A program made the translations under genes and the position numbers. Shown in pieces: positions 11,591 to 22,604 of a stretch of DNA of 64,000 nucleotides. Location of the stretch: the NCBI RefSeq assembly GCF_002127325.2, contig NC_035447.2:28579249-28643248 (forward strand). The letters are read 5' to 3'. How positions within the stretch are numbered: position 1 is the stretch's first letter; every line of letters begins with the position of its first letter. Under the pieces are notes generated by a model. It did no database searches and was not told where the DNA came from. It saw only the letters and a list, made by a program, of their open reading frames with translations. Source of the stretch: Helianthus annuus (Eukaryota > Streptophyta > Magnoliopsida > Asterales > Asteraceae).

Positions 11591-11595
11591 CCTAG

Positions 11596-11903
11596 TTTTT
11601 AATAAATAAATTATGCATCAAGTTATAGGATTCTTTGATTTAAAGATTTTAACTAGTTTGATCATATTCTTATAATTGTTGCTTTGATTCAAACTTGTGG
11701 TTATTGTGTTCGGGTTAGAATGTAATAAAGACAAAAACAAAATAGCGTCTGAAAAAGCGTTTAGAGAGTTATAATTAAAAAACCTTTGTATAATGATGCA
11801 AATAACGTCCTGAAAAACTTTTAGAGAGTTATGCAAAAAAAAAAACCTCATATGATGCTGCACGAAGACGGAAACATTCTATTCGGTCTATATCACTTAG
11901 GAA
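11596..11903. other. Unassigned DNA with short direct repeat
   Basis: About 310 bp. Two related segments (near 11745-11800 and 11805-11855), each with TTTAGAGAGTTAT and a CTGAAAA phrase, form a diverged tandem pair. No gene. Confidence 0.4.
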
Positions 11904-13184
11904 CAGGGGCGGATTTAGCATGGTGGCAGGGGTTGCCCGTGCTACCCCTCAACTTTACCTTCGAAGTGTAATTTTTTTTTCGGTTTCATGTTTTTGTGTA
12001 TGGGATACCCCTAAATAAATATTAAGATACTCCTGAATGTCGATGTTGAACCGGATGAAGAAAGAAACAATTGTGGAGCTGAAATAAAAGAGGATAGTGA
12101 GATGTAGCGATCTCTGTATGACTGTATCGGGAAGAAGAAGAAGATGTACTATAATATTTAAAATTAATATCTTTGAGAAAAGTAACTTCTTTAATACCTT
12201 ATATTTTATCGAGAAAAGCAACTTCTTTAAATAGTTAATGTTGCCTATAATTTTATCATATATTTCTTTTTGGTTTTAAGTATTCTATTAATTTGGAGGT
12301 TTCATAAACGTATATGTGAATTTGATTTTGTATTTGTTTTATATTATTAAATTGTTTAAGTTATTATATACTATAAGTCTATAATTTGGGTCAATCTTAG
12401 GCTTTGGTGATTGTATTTTAGGCATTATGAGTGGTACAAGACATTTTATTATTTTTCAAACATAATGTTTCAATTTTAGCTTTCAATTATTCAAGCCTTA
12501 GAAATCATAACGTAAGTTGTAATCACCCTAAAAATATATAAACAAAATAATCACCATAAAAATATATAAACAAGATAATCACCCTAAAAATCATCTAAAC
12601 AACCATAAACAACGTCAAAACACATAAAATTTCAAACCTATTTAACAACTTTATTACCCTTTTTTCTCCTATAATATCAACCAAAATCATCAAAATAACA
12701 AAGAAACTTACCCGTGTTCGGATTCCGGTTAGATTTGGTGTCAAACGACGGTGGTATAGTGGCTGATTACGGTGGTTGCTGGCTGCTGGACTGTTGTCGC
12801 TGGGTGATGTTGTTCGTTGGCAGTGCAGGGACGCAAGAGAGAGAGAGAGCGGGAGAGAATTTCTAAAGGTTTTGGGCTTTAATTGTTTTATTATAGTTTG
12901 AAACATTGTTGGGTTTGGTTAATGGGCTAAGACTTAGTAGGCTAGCTAGTTAGGAATTATAAGTGGGTAAAGGTATGGGTATTTGGGTTTAAAATATAAA
13001 TTGATAACACTTTTTACCTAAGGGGTGCGGACGAAAAATTTCAAGGTTGCGGTCGAAAAATTCCAAGGGGTGCGGACGAAAAATTCCAAGGGGTGCGGAC
13101 GGGATTTTCGACGGAATTTAGCACTAATTTTTTTTCCCCGGGGGTGCGCCTGCCCACCTTGGGTTGACTTTAGGTCCGCCCTTG
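11904..13184. mobile_element. hAT-like non-autonomous element
   Basis: The ends read CAGGGGCGGATTTAGCATGG on the left and, inverted, CAAGGGCGGACCTAAAG on the right, a terminal pair typical of plant hAT MITEs and similar to 29514-29708. No matching 8-bp TSD is visible, so borders are tentative. Inside, 13025-13115 has three copies of a GGTGCGGACGAAAAATT phrase, and 12700-12870 resembles a gene leader on the minus strand (GA-rich run, then a GGTAAGTTT donor-like site). No transposase seen. Confidence 0.4.
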
Positions 13185-13211
13185 GGCATGAGACATTATT
13201 GATGGGGGTAT

Positions 13212-13337
13212 AACTCGAGGGTGGTGGTTCATTGACAAAGATAAAGCCTTTAAACACCTTGGGAGAAGGAGGTCTTAGGTTTAAATCACACAGACAGTAG
13301 AAAATAAAGAAATTTGCCGTTCAAAAAAAAAAAAAAT
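13212..13337 (+). mobile_element. tRNA-derived SINE, diverged copy
   Basis: Same family as 29359-29491: shared A-box region, an AAAGCCTTTAAA stretch, GGAGGTCTT, a B-box relic (GGTTTAAATCAC) and an A-rich tail after GTTC. Flanking duplication is not convincing, in line with an older copy. Confidence 0.7.
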
Positions 13338-14348
13338 ATAGGTCTCAGGAGACATCCTGATGGAGATTTGAATTCCAGATACTTTTATAAGCAAAACTGT
13401 TTAGGATAACAATTATCCTCTTTGTCTAGGTTGTCATACCATATTGATGAAAAACAAAAATAATTGATACAAAACAAATAATTAATAGAAATCTTTTTAT
13501 TCGGTCACTAAGAAAGCTGTGATAAATAGATGTTTTATAAACAAAGGCTTCGAAACTTTTTAAACGTGAGATATCTTTTAAATTTAATGAGTTTGAAGTA
13601 CTTGTACACCATTCATAGCACATAAGAGATGTAATGACTAGAAAATGGGCATGGTAGGTATGAGAAAAAACACTTATAGGGTGCCTTGCCAACTTTGGAT
13701 TGGTGTAAAACCTCATTTCCTACGTGGAAAAGGCAAGTATGATTTATTGATTTCTTTGAGTGTTTATCACTCTTTAAATATTCGTCAATAATATGTGAGA
13801 ATCTGTAATGACCTTCATCGTTGTGACGAAGGTAAGATAATTTTTAAGTTTTATTGTTAGTACCAATTCCTTGTTTTGAACTTTGTTCTAGTTTTGGTAT
13901 TACAATGTGCAACATTCTTTTAGGAAATATTACAATCATTATGTAAGCAAACACACATTTACAACTTTTGGTAAAAACCAACACATTGATAATTTATTTC
14001 CTATTCAAGAAATTAAAAATCTAAAAAAGCAAGCAACTATGTTCTAAAATGGGAAAATCTTGCCCATCATTACCATCTACTCTATCCACTATCCCAAATC
14101 AACCATTTGTGCTTTCAACAACTTGCTCCTTTGCCCATACAAAATTAGTATCCATTTTGCCATTCAACTTGTGTCCCATACTCATGTATCAACAACTTGT
14201 GGCCAAATGCAACTTGATGATATGCAAATAGATGCTTTGAATCGGCCCAAACATGCTCACCGTCTTCAACATGTGTTGATGATACGTACTTTGTGCTTAA
14301 ATAGTAGTACAAAACTACGTTCGTACACGTGATGTTTCAACAGCTTTT
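13338..14348. other. Intergenic region downstream of the NAC gene
   Basis: AT-rich, no supported gene. Around 14040-14300 the minus strand reads like decayed coding sequence, interrupted by stops, with no family I recognise. Confidence 0.5.
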
Positions 14349-14463
14349 ACATCCGAAAAGGTTTCTACGTGTAGACAAACATGTCTTGTGAGACGAGAGT
14401 TGATAGTTGTAGCATTGTGGTGGAGGCGTTGAAGGGTAAAATTGTCATTTTAAAACAAGTTTA
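14349..14463 (-). pseudogene. Partial tandem copy of the NAC gene 3' end
   Basis: This segment is a diverged copy of the last 115 bp of the NAC coding exon (14487-14600). Shared blocks include AAACATGTCTTG, GAGAGTTGATA and GGTAAAAT-GTCATT in the same order and spacing. On the minus strand the frame corresponding to the C-terminal activation segment has an early stop and then shifts. It lies about 25 bp beyond the functional stop codon, so it may form part of the transcript's 3' UTR. Confidence 0.8.
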
Positions 14464-14489
14464 CGAAATTTTAACAATTTTTTTTACAT

Positions 14490-16060
14490 CTAAAAGGGCT
14501 TCGCGTTGTACATAAACATGTCTTGAAACGGTGAGAGTTGATAATCGTTATAATACTGCGATTGCGGGGTAAAATCGTCATTCTGAAACGGATCTACATA
14601 ACTAAATGGGAACTCATTCCCGTTGGGGTCACTTTGGACCTCTTGTTCGGGACTTGAATCCGTATGTAACGTCGGAATTGATTCCGACGTTTCAAAATGA
14701 AATACATCTTTCATGACATGATGGGCTACATCCGATGATGGTGGCGGATGTACCACCTGCGTAGCTGTATTTTGTGTAATATTTGGTTTCGTTTCGGTTT
14801 CCATGTCGAAACCATGATCATCGGTCACATGGTGCTTCTCAAGTGTACCTTTCTTGTTATAAATTCGACATAACACCCAATCATCTAACTGCAAAATTCA
14901 AATAAAAAACAAAGTTAATACTTACCACTTAACTTATTCATTGTCTCAATATCATCAACATCTTGAAATTAAATTGTGTAATGATCAAAAATTCATACCC
15001 TAAGATTGTTGTTCCGTTTGCCAGCTGATCGATCGACGTTAGCAAGGCGGTATTCGTGCATTATCCAATTCGTTTTCACCCCTCGCGGAGCTTTCCCCGC
15101 GTAAAACACCAATGCCTTCTTGATTCCAACCGCTTTTGGTTTTCCGATAGGTTTATCGGCACCGGTAGCCTTCCAATAACCAGTTCCGGCAGCTCTGTTC
15201 GGTCGTGATCCGTTTGGATATTTCCTGTCTCTAGGTGAGAAGAAGTACCACTCCTTTTCTCCATATAACGCCATATCTGTCAAAATCAATTCACACGTAA
15301 AATCAATTCTCATTAGATCCTAATCGGTAAAACAATGGCGATGCTCTAATAATCGGTGCAATAACAAGTTCAGATAGTGAAATTAGGTTAACAAAAAAGG
15401 ATTGAGATAGTGAAATTAGGGAAAAATGAATCGAGCAGCTGAAATTAGGTTAAACGGAATTGAGAAACGTGAAATCAGTACAAAAACGAATTAAGATAGT
15501 GCAATCAGTGCAAAAAACGAACTGAGATACGTGAAATGAGTGCAAAAACGAACTGAGAATCGTAAAATTAGGGCAAAAAAGAATTGAGATGCTAAAATCA
15601 GTGCAAAAGCGAATTAAGATAGTCAAATTAGTGCCAAAAACGAATTGAAGTGGTGAAATTGGGGGAAAAACGAACGGAGATGCTGAAATTAGCGCAAAAA
15701 ATGAATTGAGACAGTAAAATTAGTTCAAAAACGAATTGACATCGTGATATTAGTGCAAAAACAAATCGAGATCGTGAAACTAGTGCAAAAAACGAATCGA
15801 GATGGTGAAATCAGTACAAAACGAATCGAGAGTGTGAAAACAGTGCAAATACGAGTTAAGATAATGAAATTAGGTTAAAAGAATTCAAAATTACCAGGAA
15901 GCTGCCATGGATCGAACTTATAAAGATCAATTTCAGCAATAATCGGAACAGCAATACTCTGAGACGCACATTTCCGGCACAAGTAATGCATAACCAGCTC
16001 ATCATCCGTCGGATGAAACCGGAACCCCGGCGGCAACTCCAAACCGCCACACGTCATCAT
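14490..16060 (-). CDS. NAC transcription factor, ATAF1/ATAF2 subgroup (3 exons)
   Basis: Coding exons 15895-16060, 14999-15276 and 14490-14888, all with GT-AG introns and closing phases, give 280 residues; ATAF proteins are of similar length. The N-terminal NAC domain (about residues 8-162) is complete: [69 protein letters not shown] (89-103), [21 protein letters not shown] and [14 protein letters not shown] (149-162). The two-intron pattern is normal for the family. The acidic C-terminus ends SPFQDMFMY, like ATAF1, while the middle is closer to ATAF2, so I do not choose a symbol. Such factors bind CGT-core sites and act in ABA, drought, wound and senescence responses. The start is the first of two adjacent ATGs. 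No disabling change was seen. Confidence 0.95.
15372..15885 (-). repeat. Minisatellite filling NAC intron 1
   Basis: About 14 diverged units of roughly 36-38 bp, plus-strand consensus near GTGCAAAAACGAATTGAGAT followed by AGTGAAATTA. They occupy most of the 618-bp first intron (15277-15894). Splice sites stay intact at both ends. Confidence 0.9.
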
Positions 16061-16144
16061 AAAACCTCAAATCAAACTCCAAATCCGTACGGTTAATCTC
16101 CAAATCCAGATCTCGTTCTTCCTCACAAACAAAGCTAGGGTTTC

Positions 16145-16350
16145 CGGCAGTGTTACAAAGAAGAAGATCGAGAAGTATATATAACAACAACAACAGAAAG
16201 AGTGAAGGTCGCACGTGTAGGATTGGTTCGAGGAACGAGCAGGAGAGAGAATGGTGCAGTTGCTTGGAGAAGAAGGCTGGCTGGCTGATTATGGCGGTTA
16301 TTGACTTGTGATAAAAGGTGAAGGGGCGAATGAGGGGGTGACACGTGGGG
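16145..16350 (-). promoter_or_regulatory. NAC promoter elements: TATA box and two CACGTG boxes
   Basis: A TATATA run at 16176-16182 (same on both strands) lies about 115 bp upstream of the ATG, with a plausible leader rich in GAAGAA. Two G-box/ABRE cores CACGTG are at 16212-16217 and 16342-16347. ABRE pairs are the known hallmark of ABA-responsive genes, which suits an ATAF-type factor; function here is inferred. The TATA assignment is by position only. Confidence 0.6.
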
Positions 16351-16399
16351 ATGATGGTGTCACTGCGTTCGTCATGTGGTTTGGACGGTTGTGGTGAGG

Positions 16400-17408
16400 A
16401 GGAATAGGTGCTACTTTGACCGGTGTCTCATCAACTGAGGAGGGTGCATTCGAAAGCAAGTGGTAATTGATACTGATGTATCTATAGGCTGATTACTAAT
16501 TTCTAGTAAGGGTGAAGGGGGTGCACACCTAATAGGTGAGTGCCCTCTCTTACGCCAAACCAATCTCCGTGTGCCACGTCAACTCCCCTCTTAAACTCCC
16601 CTAACACCCCCATTTGATGGCGCCACTCCCCTATTAGGTGAATTGGTTTTTTTTTAAAAAAAAAAAAAAAAAAAAAAAGAAAATACCTGATTGGACAGCT
16701 GCCTTCTCTCTCCTCCCTCTCTCTCGGTGAGCCGCCACCGGTTCCCCACCATCTCTCCTCCCCGATTTCCTCTCCCGAAGGGCTGGCGGAGCTTTGCCGA
16801 TTGGGATCTCACCTCCCCGATGAGCTTCACCGAATACGCCCCGAGTGCCCTAAGGATGAGCTGATCATACCGGATATTGGTATTGAATTTATCGAACCAG
16901 TTATATTTTCGGTACTGATTTTTGACATTTTTGGTAACGAGCCGTATCGTACCAGATATATTCGGTACCGGTATCCACTTTTTGAGATTTTCAGTACCGA
17001 ACAGCTATCACGCTCATCTCTAATTTCTAGGACCTCAAAGAGGGTGTTTGTTCGTTTAAGCTTAAAGGGCTGTTTGTTTACCTCTTAATGAGTCTCTTAG
17101 TGGTTCAACACTTAAGTTGAATTCGGCTTGTTTAGAAGTCTGGTTCGTTTAAATTTTAAAAAGTTGAATTCGGTTTGTTTAGAAGTCTGGTTAGTTTAAA
17201 TTTAAAAAGTTTAATTTGGTTTGTTTAGAAGTCTGGTTCGTTTAAATTTAAAATAGTTGAATTCGGCTTGTTGTTTAGAGGAGTTTTTTTTACGAAGCTC
17301 GACACTGACTCGTGAATGATTGTTTAAGCTCCCTCGAGCTTAGTTTGCCTACGATCTGACTCATTTGTTAATTTTTTAGTTTTACAATTATCCTTTTAGC
17401 TATATTTG
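16400..17408. other. Intergenic repeats upstream of the NAC gene
   Basis: 16510-16650 has a MITE-like CT-rich block with CACCTAATAGGTG and CCTATTAGGTG at its two sides. 16860-17010 carries GGTACCGGTAT-type phrases that also appear at 21490-21580. 17100-17280 contains three copies of a phrase near TTGAATTCGGYTTGTTTAGAAG. No gene supported. Confidence 0.5.
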
Positions 17409-18455
17409 TTTTTTTTTTTTTGAACGGCCAACATAAAATTTATTAATCTAGCAAGAGGCTAGCACCAAAAATACAAACAGAGAGTCTACAGCATGCACCA
17501 ATACAAGGCTAGCAACACATGCTACCATACACCAAACAAACAGAAATAAAACAGACTAAAACACATCAAATTTTCGCCATAGTTCCCAGGTAATTGTGTT
17601 CTCTTTTGCCCGATTCCTAATCCAAAAAAAGCTCCTGGACTTAATCTCTTCAATCACATTAGACGCGGACAACGCCTTCTCGCCAAAGACTACATCATTT
17701 CGATGTTTCCATATGCACCATAATGTAATTAGAGTTATAGCATGGAACGCTTTTTTCTTCCGACTACCTCCCGGAGCCCACTTATGAGAATCCAAGACAT
17801 CTCTGAAACAAAAGGTGAACAACGAGGTGTACCTGCACCATTGCCCGATTATTTGCCATATGGTTTGAGCAAATTGACACGACACGAATAGATGTTCACA
17901 CGTTTCATCATGTTCGCCACACATCGCGCATGCCATGGAACTAACCGGGATCCCTCTTCTAGCTAATGCAGCCCGGGTGGGCAGCCTCTCGCCTTCCGCC
18001 CTCCAGGCCACTATACCGATTTTAAGCGGCACCCAATTGTTCCATTGCACCACATAGTTCGGCATGACCCGGTTATGATTTCTAATGATTTTTTTTACAC
18101 TGCAAACAGAAAAGTCACCTGATGTATCATGCGACCATTGCCATTTATCCGCCTCCAATGAAAAAGACACCGATTGTAGCAGTACAGTCAACTGATGTAA
18201 TTCAAGAAGCTCACTTGGACCTGCTGGAGGACGTTTCCATACCCAGTTGACAACCCCATTTCCACAGACCCTAGACGCCACAGAACAAAGCTTATCCTTT
18301 TCAATGATGAATAAGTGCGGAAACCTCTCGGACAATGGATCCGGACCGATCCAAATATCGATCCAAAATGCGATATCCTCCCCTGACCCCACCGACCCAA
18401 CAATGCACTTTGATAATTTCAAGCCTTTTCTTTCCAAAACCTCAGAGCTATTAAC
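17409..18455 (-). mobile_element. 5'-truncated L1-type LINE (reverse-transcriptase zinc-binding end)
   Basis: A 293-residue open frame (17556-18437, minus) is the C-terminal part of a plant L1-like ORF2. It contains the zf-RVT region: WNNWVPLKIGIVAWRAEGER, then a CAMCGEHDETCEHLFVSC zinc motif and W..I..W downstream, followed by a WCIWKHRNDVVFGE stretch usual in these proteins. The frame ends 134 bp before a poly-A tail (poly-T at 17409-17421 on the plus strand), so the 3' end is genuine. The reverse-transcriptase core and endonuclease are absent: the copy is truncated at about 18455, the common outcome of target-primed reverse transcription. I could not settle the TSD. Confidence 0.85.
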
Positions 18456-19607
18456 AATTTGTTACTTTTGTTATTTAACTCGTATAAAACATAGATATGT
18501 ATTATATATTTTAAGCAAAATTTAGATCTGATGTTAGTTATTATGTAGATATATATTTAATGGATTAAATAAGTATTAAAAAATAATATGCTCGTTTAAG
18601 CTTGTAAGACTAAAACTTGTTATGTAAAGCTCCAACTCATTTATAAAAAAAGCTCCGCTATAAGTTCGACCCGGTTCAAAATTTTAGCGATTCACTCTCA
18701 AGTAACTCAACCTCTTTAAACAATTAATGGAGCTTGAAGTTTTAAAATTATTTTTTAATGGATGTACCCATAGGCCATAGCAACCAAGTGAGAGCTATGT
18801 AAAAGTTGATGAACCAAGATGAATAGCAAAAGTGGGTATCACGATAAACTTATGAGAAAGCAATATTGGAAATTGGAATCAACTATGGGGTACGAACAAC
18901 ATTTGAGAAATTAATGGAGATTGAGATTTTAAATTACATGTTAATGAGTTTTTAAACAAACGGCGCAGTTTTGTATGATTTCGTATCTAAGTTAGATGCG
19001 TAACAACCTCATATTTAATTTCCCTGTATTTGAATTAAGGTAAAGACATTTGCGAAACATCACAGGAAGCTTGTTGAGTTAAGTTTTGTCAAACAATCCC
19101 AAAGCGTATTAAAATAAAAGGGATGTTAACAACTTGTGTGATAGGCATCGTGAATATGCGTAGACGAAGCTTTATTGGGGTCGGGGTCGTCCTTGCTTCC
19201 ACCGATTTTTCGTTTGTAGTGTTAATTTTATCGAAAATTTTTTAAAACCTTTTTCGTAGTGTAAAATATTGGATTTTTTAAGAGTCCTATACCCACCGAT
19301 TTAGATTTGAGAGTCTGGCCTACATCAAATTTTCGTTTAAACTTCGTCACTATGTTATATAGATTAAAGCCAAGAAAAATAAATTTATGAATAGTCGATA
19401 GGAAATTGAAAAAGAACATCAAATAACTTTTAGTTAATTTTTTTTTCTTAAATTAGAGACTTGCAGAAGCCATTGTGGATAATTAGAAAGAGAAATCCCT
19501 TTGATTCGACATCCACTTTTGTGAACAAATCAACTCGATCAGTGTTAAATCCACAGACTTGTCCTACTTGTTTTCTTTAATTATAAACTTTTAAATACTA
19601 TAAACGA
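18456..19607. other. AT-rich intergenic DNA
   Basis: No gene seen. 18590-18720 has scattered CTCGTTTAAGC / AACTTG phrases like those at 8720-8960, probably a decayed repeat of the same kind. Confidence 0.5.
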
Positions 19608-20330
19608 TAAGGTATGACGACGTAGAGGTCTTAACCACGCCTCTACACCACCCCTTCGATGGCGTTTAGGATGGCGTGGGGGAGGGGGTGGCAAGAACTT
19701 GCCCGACATGGAGGTTATGGTGTTGATAACGTGACGGCGATGGATTGATGCATTCTTATAGCCGTTGAATGGCTAGAAATTAAAAAAAAAAACCTATATA
19801 ATAACATTTTAATCTAAATTTTTCAAAAAAAAAAAAAAACACAACATATTAAACACATTTCTCTCTACCCATATATTTTTCCACTTCCAATTTTAACACC
19901 CTTAAAAAATTGGAAGACTTAATGTCGTCATCTTCATCGTCATCGTCTTCGCTTGAAAACCTTCTTTTATTCTCACCAGATGACGAGGGACAGGAACTAA
20001 TAATTTCCGTGGTTCCAAAAGTACTTCAAACCATACTAATGTTTTATTTTTTAATTTAATAGATTTGTTTTATTTTTTAAATATAAAAAACAAATGTTTA
20101 TATTAAATAAACTTAAAACATTAAAATAATATTTATATTAATAAACTTAAAAATATTAAAATAAATAGAAAATTCTAATTGGTTGAGAAAGATGGGACTA
20201 CCATCACACACCCCTCCACACCTGCTCCCACTCCAGCACCTACTCCAGTGTGCCTTGCCCTCTCACGCCATGCCCCTTGCCACATGAGAGGGGTGTTGCA
20301 CGATAGTAGATGGCCTTAGAAAGGTCTAAG
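19608..20330 (+). mobile_element. Probable PIF/Harbinger-derived remnant
   Basis: GC-rich ends (GGTATGACGACGTAGAGG on the left; inverted GGCCATCTACTATCGTGCAA on the right) surround an AT-rich middle, in the style of the Harbinger element at 29782. A short frame at 19922-20059 begins with a serine run and continues LFSPDDEGQELIISVVPKV, which reads like the start of a plant Harbinger transposase first exon, then stops. The flanks (TAA left, TTA right) do not give a clean 3-bp TSD, so borders are uncertain. Confidence 0.4.
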
Positions 20331-20625
20331 ATCATCAAAAAAAAAAAAAAAACCAAAATCCTAAGTAGTGTAATAAAGGTAGTTTAGCTTGTGACAATTA
20401 TTCAAATTAAGAGCAGAAAGTATAAGAGTAAATTAGATTATCATATGATTATGATAAAAAAAAAACACAACGTTTGTATAAAATAAAACACATATACCAT
20501 TTGTTATATGCAAAATATAACACATGTACAATTTGTTAGCTAAAAATAAAACAATATATACATGCTACTAATAAAATACTACATAATGAACCATTTATTG
20601 CCTATAAAATAAAACATATAAAACA
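20331..20625. other. AT-rich intergenic DNA
   Basis: Contains several AAAATAAAACA(T) phrases with AC(C)ATTTGTTA between them, a weak tandem pattern. This is the left flank of the Helitron insertion site. Confidence 0.5.
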
Positions 20626-20728
20626 TTATTTGATAAACAAAACAAAGAACACCATGGACTAAACACACTTTGTAGAAATGTATTTTTTATATGATAATAT
20701 GGTACTCATAACTAAGATAAAAAAAACA
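20626..20728 (+). repeat. 103-bp direct duplication, left copy
   Basis: Identical over 103 bases to 23094-23196. The right copy begins exactly after a Helitron 3' terminus, so this is a copy of the target's 3' flank sitting on the wrong side of the insertion. Confidence 0.95.
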
Positions 20729-21015
20729 GTGGTTGAAACCACTGTTGGGTTAAAAACAGTGGTCGAAACCACTGTTGGGTTAAAACAGTGCGTTAAACCA
20801 CTGTTGGAACTTGGAAATAGTGGTTTAACGCACTGTTTTAACCCAAAACAGTGGATTCGCTCAGTTCCCACTTGCAGTGGTTGACACCACTGTTGGATTA
20901 AAACAGTGCGTTAAACCACTGTTGGGTTAAAACCACTGTTTCCAACAGTGCGTTAAACCACAGTTTTAACCCAAAACACTGGACAAGTATTTCATATCAC
21001 TGTGGTTTAACCCAA
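20729..21015. repeat. CAGTGG/CCACTG palindromic array
   Basis: About ten short units combine CCACTGTT with GGTTAAAACAGTG in both orientations, so neighbouring units can pair as hairpins (for example GTGCGTTAAACCACTGTTGG with its inverse 40 bp later). Spacing is 25-45 bp. It begins exactly at the duplication junction. Confidence 0.85.
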
Positions 21016-21124
21016 AATAGTGGACAAGTATTTCTCCCTGCTCATGAATTATTCATTTAATTCTAAATTGTTGGGGTTGAACACTTCAATGCGGACAATT
21101 AATTTCTTGTGCGTTATATTCCAG

Positions 21125-21490
21125 GTATATCCAGCTGGTTAAGAAACATGGGTTGGAGATTTCTCAGCCCGGTCTTGAACCGAATAATGGACTAACTTGG
21201 CAAATGACAAAGTGGAGAGGTGATAAAGAACTTTACAAGTATGTTATCATTGTTTAGTAATTTATATTCATATGATGTTTCTTGAAATAGCTTCTTTTTA
21301 AGTCCTATATGCTTTTATTGGTCCACAGGGTTCATGAAGAAAAACCAGGATGGTGCGGTGATCCTCATTTGCCTCTCTATGTAGCGTACTCTCTCTCTCT
21401 CTCTCACACTTTGACATTGTGCATTACATTTATCTACGTCACTTCAGTTTAATAATTAGTTTTCTACTTTTATTCAGATTTGTAGAAATC
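21125..21490 (+). pseudogene. Captured DUF707 gene fragment (three exons)
   Basis: Exon pieces 21125-21238, 21329-21385 and 21478-21490 are separated by GT-AG introns whose phases fit, giving a frame containing KKHGLEISQPGLEPNNGLTW, EEKPGWCGDPHLPLY and AFVEI. This order matches the middle of plant DUF707 proteins (KRTSRP-related, putative glycosyltransferase-like Golgi proteins). It then stops abruptly where a GGTACCGGTAT-type repeat begins. Both ends of the gene are absent and there is no start codon, so it is a transduplicated piece and not a functional gene. Confidence 0.8.
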
Positions 21491-21773
21491 GGTATTTCAC
21501 CGGTATCGAAAATGCCAAAAAGTGGGTACCGGTATCAAAAAATTCGGTACGGGACATTCGGTACCGGTCCCTGGTACCAAGCAATGTTGTTCAAACTATT
21601 GATGGGATTTTTTATTTTTTGAGGAATAATAGTTCTTTTTTACATGTTAAACGCATTTCCTTATGATATTTATGCACAAAGCAACGGGGGTTTTTCCAAT
21701 TCAGTGTGCTCTTTTGAGCCACTTCTGGTGGTCAGATAAATCGTTGACCTGAAAACATTTTTGCATTATAAAA

Positions 21774-22062
21774 GCATGCCTGATGCTATGGTAGATGCTA
21801 CCTATTATTACATATTTGCTTATAGTTCTTTAGCAATCTTGGTTATTATGGCTGAAACAAATTGGCCATGGTCTGGTGAGGCTAATGAAAGTGATGCCAC
21901 AGTGAAAAAAGCAGACACTTTCAACAATAACTTGATTCGGTAACTTTTGAGTGGGTCGGGCCCGCCGAGTCAACCCAAAATGTTAGTAAAGTCATATATT
22001 TATTTCATGTTTAATGATGACAAGAAGCCAAGTTATGGTGTGTTTTATGAGATGTTAGGATC
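21774..22062 (+). pseudogene. Captured glycoside hydrolase 17 (beta-1,3-glucanase) fragment
   Basis: One frame reads DAMVDATYYY, then MAETNWPWSGEANESDATV, NNNLI, and after one stop codon (21941-21943) SGSGPPSQPKM and YIYFMFNDDKKPS. This is the GH17 segment around the second catalytic glutamate (family VxETGWPS; here the E of AETNWP, with G changed to N). The stop codon and truncation at both sides mean it is not functional. It lies between the DUF707 and WD40 fragments on the same strand. Confidence 0.75.
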
Positions 22063-22178
22063 TTTACTCTCTTTAATGCTTAAGTTCTTTGAAGGTAGGT
22101 TACTCGGTTTAGATTTTTTTGTTCTTTAAATGAGCTCATTTGGTTGATTTAATATTGAGATGTTTTTGAGTTATGTAG

Positions 22179-22321
22179 GGTCATCAGGGTTCCATAATGG
22201 TGATGACATGTCACGCTTATGATGGATTGTTGGTAACGGCTGAAGCAGATGGCAAAGTATATGTATGGGACGTTGACGATTGTTTTTTACATATTCCTTA
22301 AGGGTCACAAGAGGTTATGAC
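22179..22321 (+). pseudogene. Captured WD40 fragment, UTP13/TOZ (TBL3)-like
   Basis: After an acceptor-like TTATGTAG the frame reads GHQGSIMVMTCHAYDG, LLVTAEADGKVYVWDVDD and CFLHI, then needs a one-base shift to continue as LKGHKRL. This is one WD40 repeat ending in VWDVD plus the start of the next, in the style of transducin beta-like protein 3 (Arabidopsis TOZ, a U3 snoRNP component for 18S rRNA processing). The frameshift and the lack of neighbouring repeats show it is a non-functional piece. Confidence 0.65.
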
Positions 22322-22604
22322 AATGGAGTTCAAGTATTTTTTAACTATTTATTTTCTGATGTGGATTTATTTATTTATTATTAGTTAAGTTCTATGTCAT
22401 TCTTGCTTTATTTTGTATTTATCGTATACTTAACCCCTCATGTTATAACTTTAGTTGTGGTATCTTCATGACTATAGTTGCACAAAGAGTATACCTATCA
22501 ATTAAGCAACTTAAGATGTATGATTTGTTAGTACCTTAACTTCTTTTACTTCATGTGTGCAGAAAGAGTATACATACTCAAAATGTTTATGTTTTCCAAA
22601 TTTG

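Larger units (their letters stand above)
10385..11595 (+). mobile_element. Non-autonomous Helitron A
   Basis: Starts with TC (TCTATATAATAATATATAAT) after an A. Ends with an 8-bp-stem hairpin CCCCGTGT-AAT-ACACGGGG (11566-11584), seven bases, then CTAG before a T. This is the A|TC...CTRR|T structure of Helitrons. The 5' end matches the second Helitron at 24596 over about 50 bp, including GGACACTTGTCAT. The interior has no helicase gene. It holds an ATT microsatellite and an inverted array of 3'-end-like units (10810-11590). Confidence 0.8.

Noticed and set aside
16801..17088. 95-codon plus frame
   Set aside because: Runs through GGTACCGGTAT-type repeats; not coding in character.
17596..17787. 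Plus-strand ORFs across 17556-18525
   Set aside because: Shadows of the LINE frame on the minus strand.
20626..20728. Long target-site duplication of the Helitron insertion
   Set aside because: Helitrons insert without TSD and no plant transposon makes a 103-bp one; a repair-copied flank fits better.
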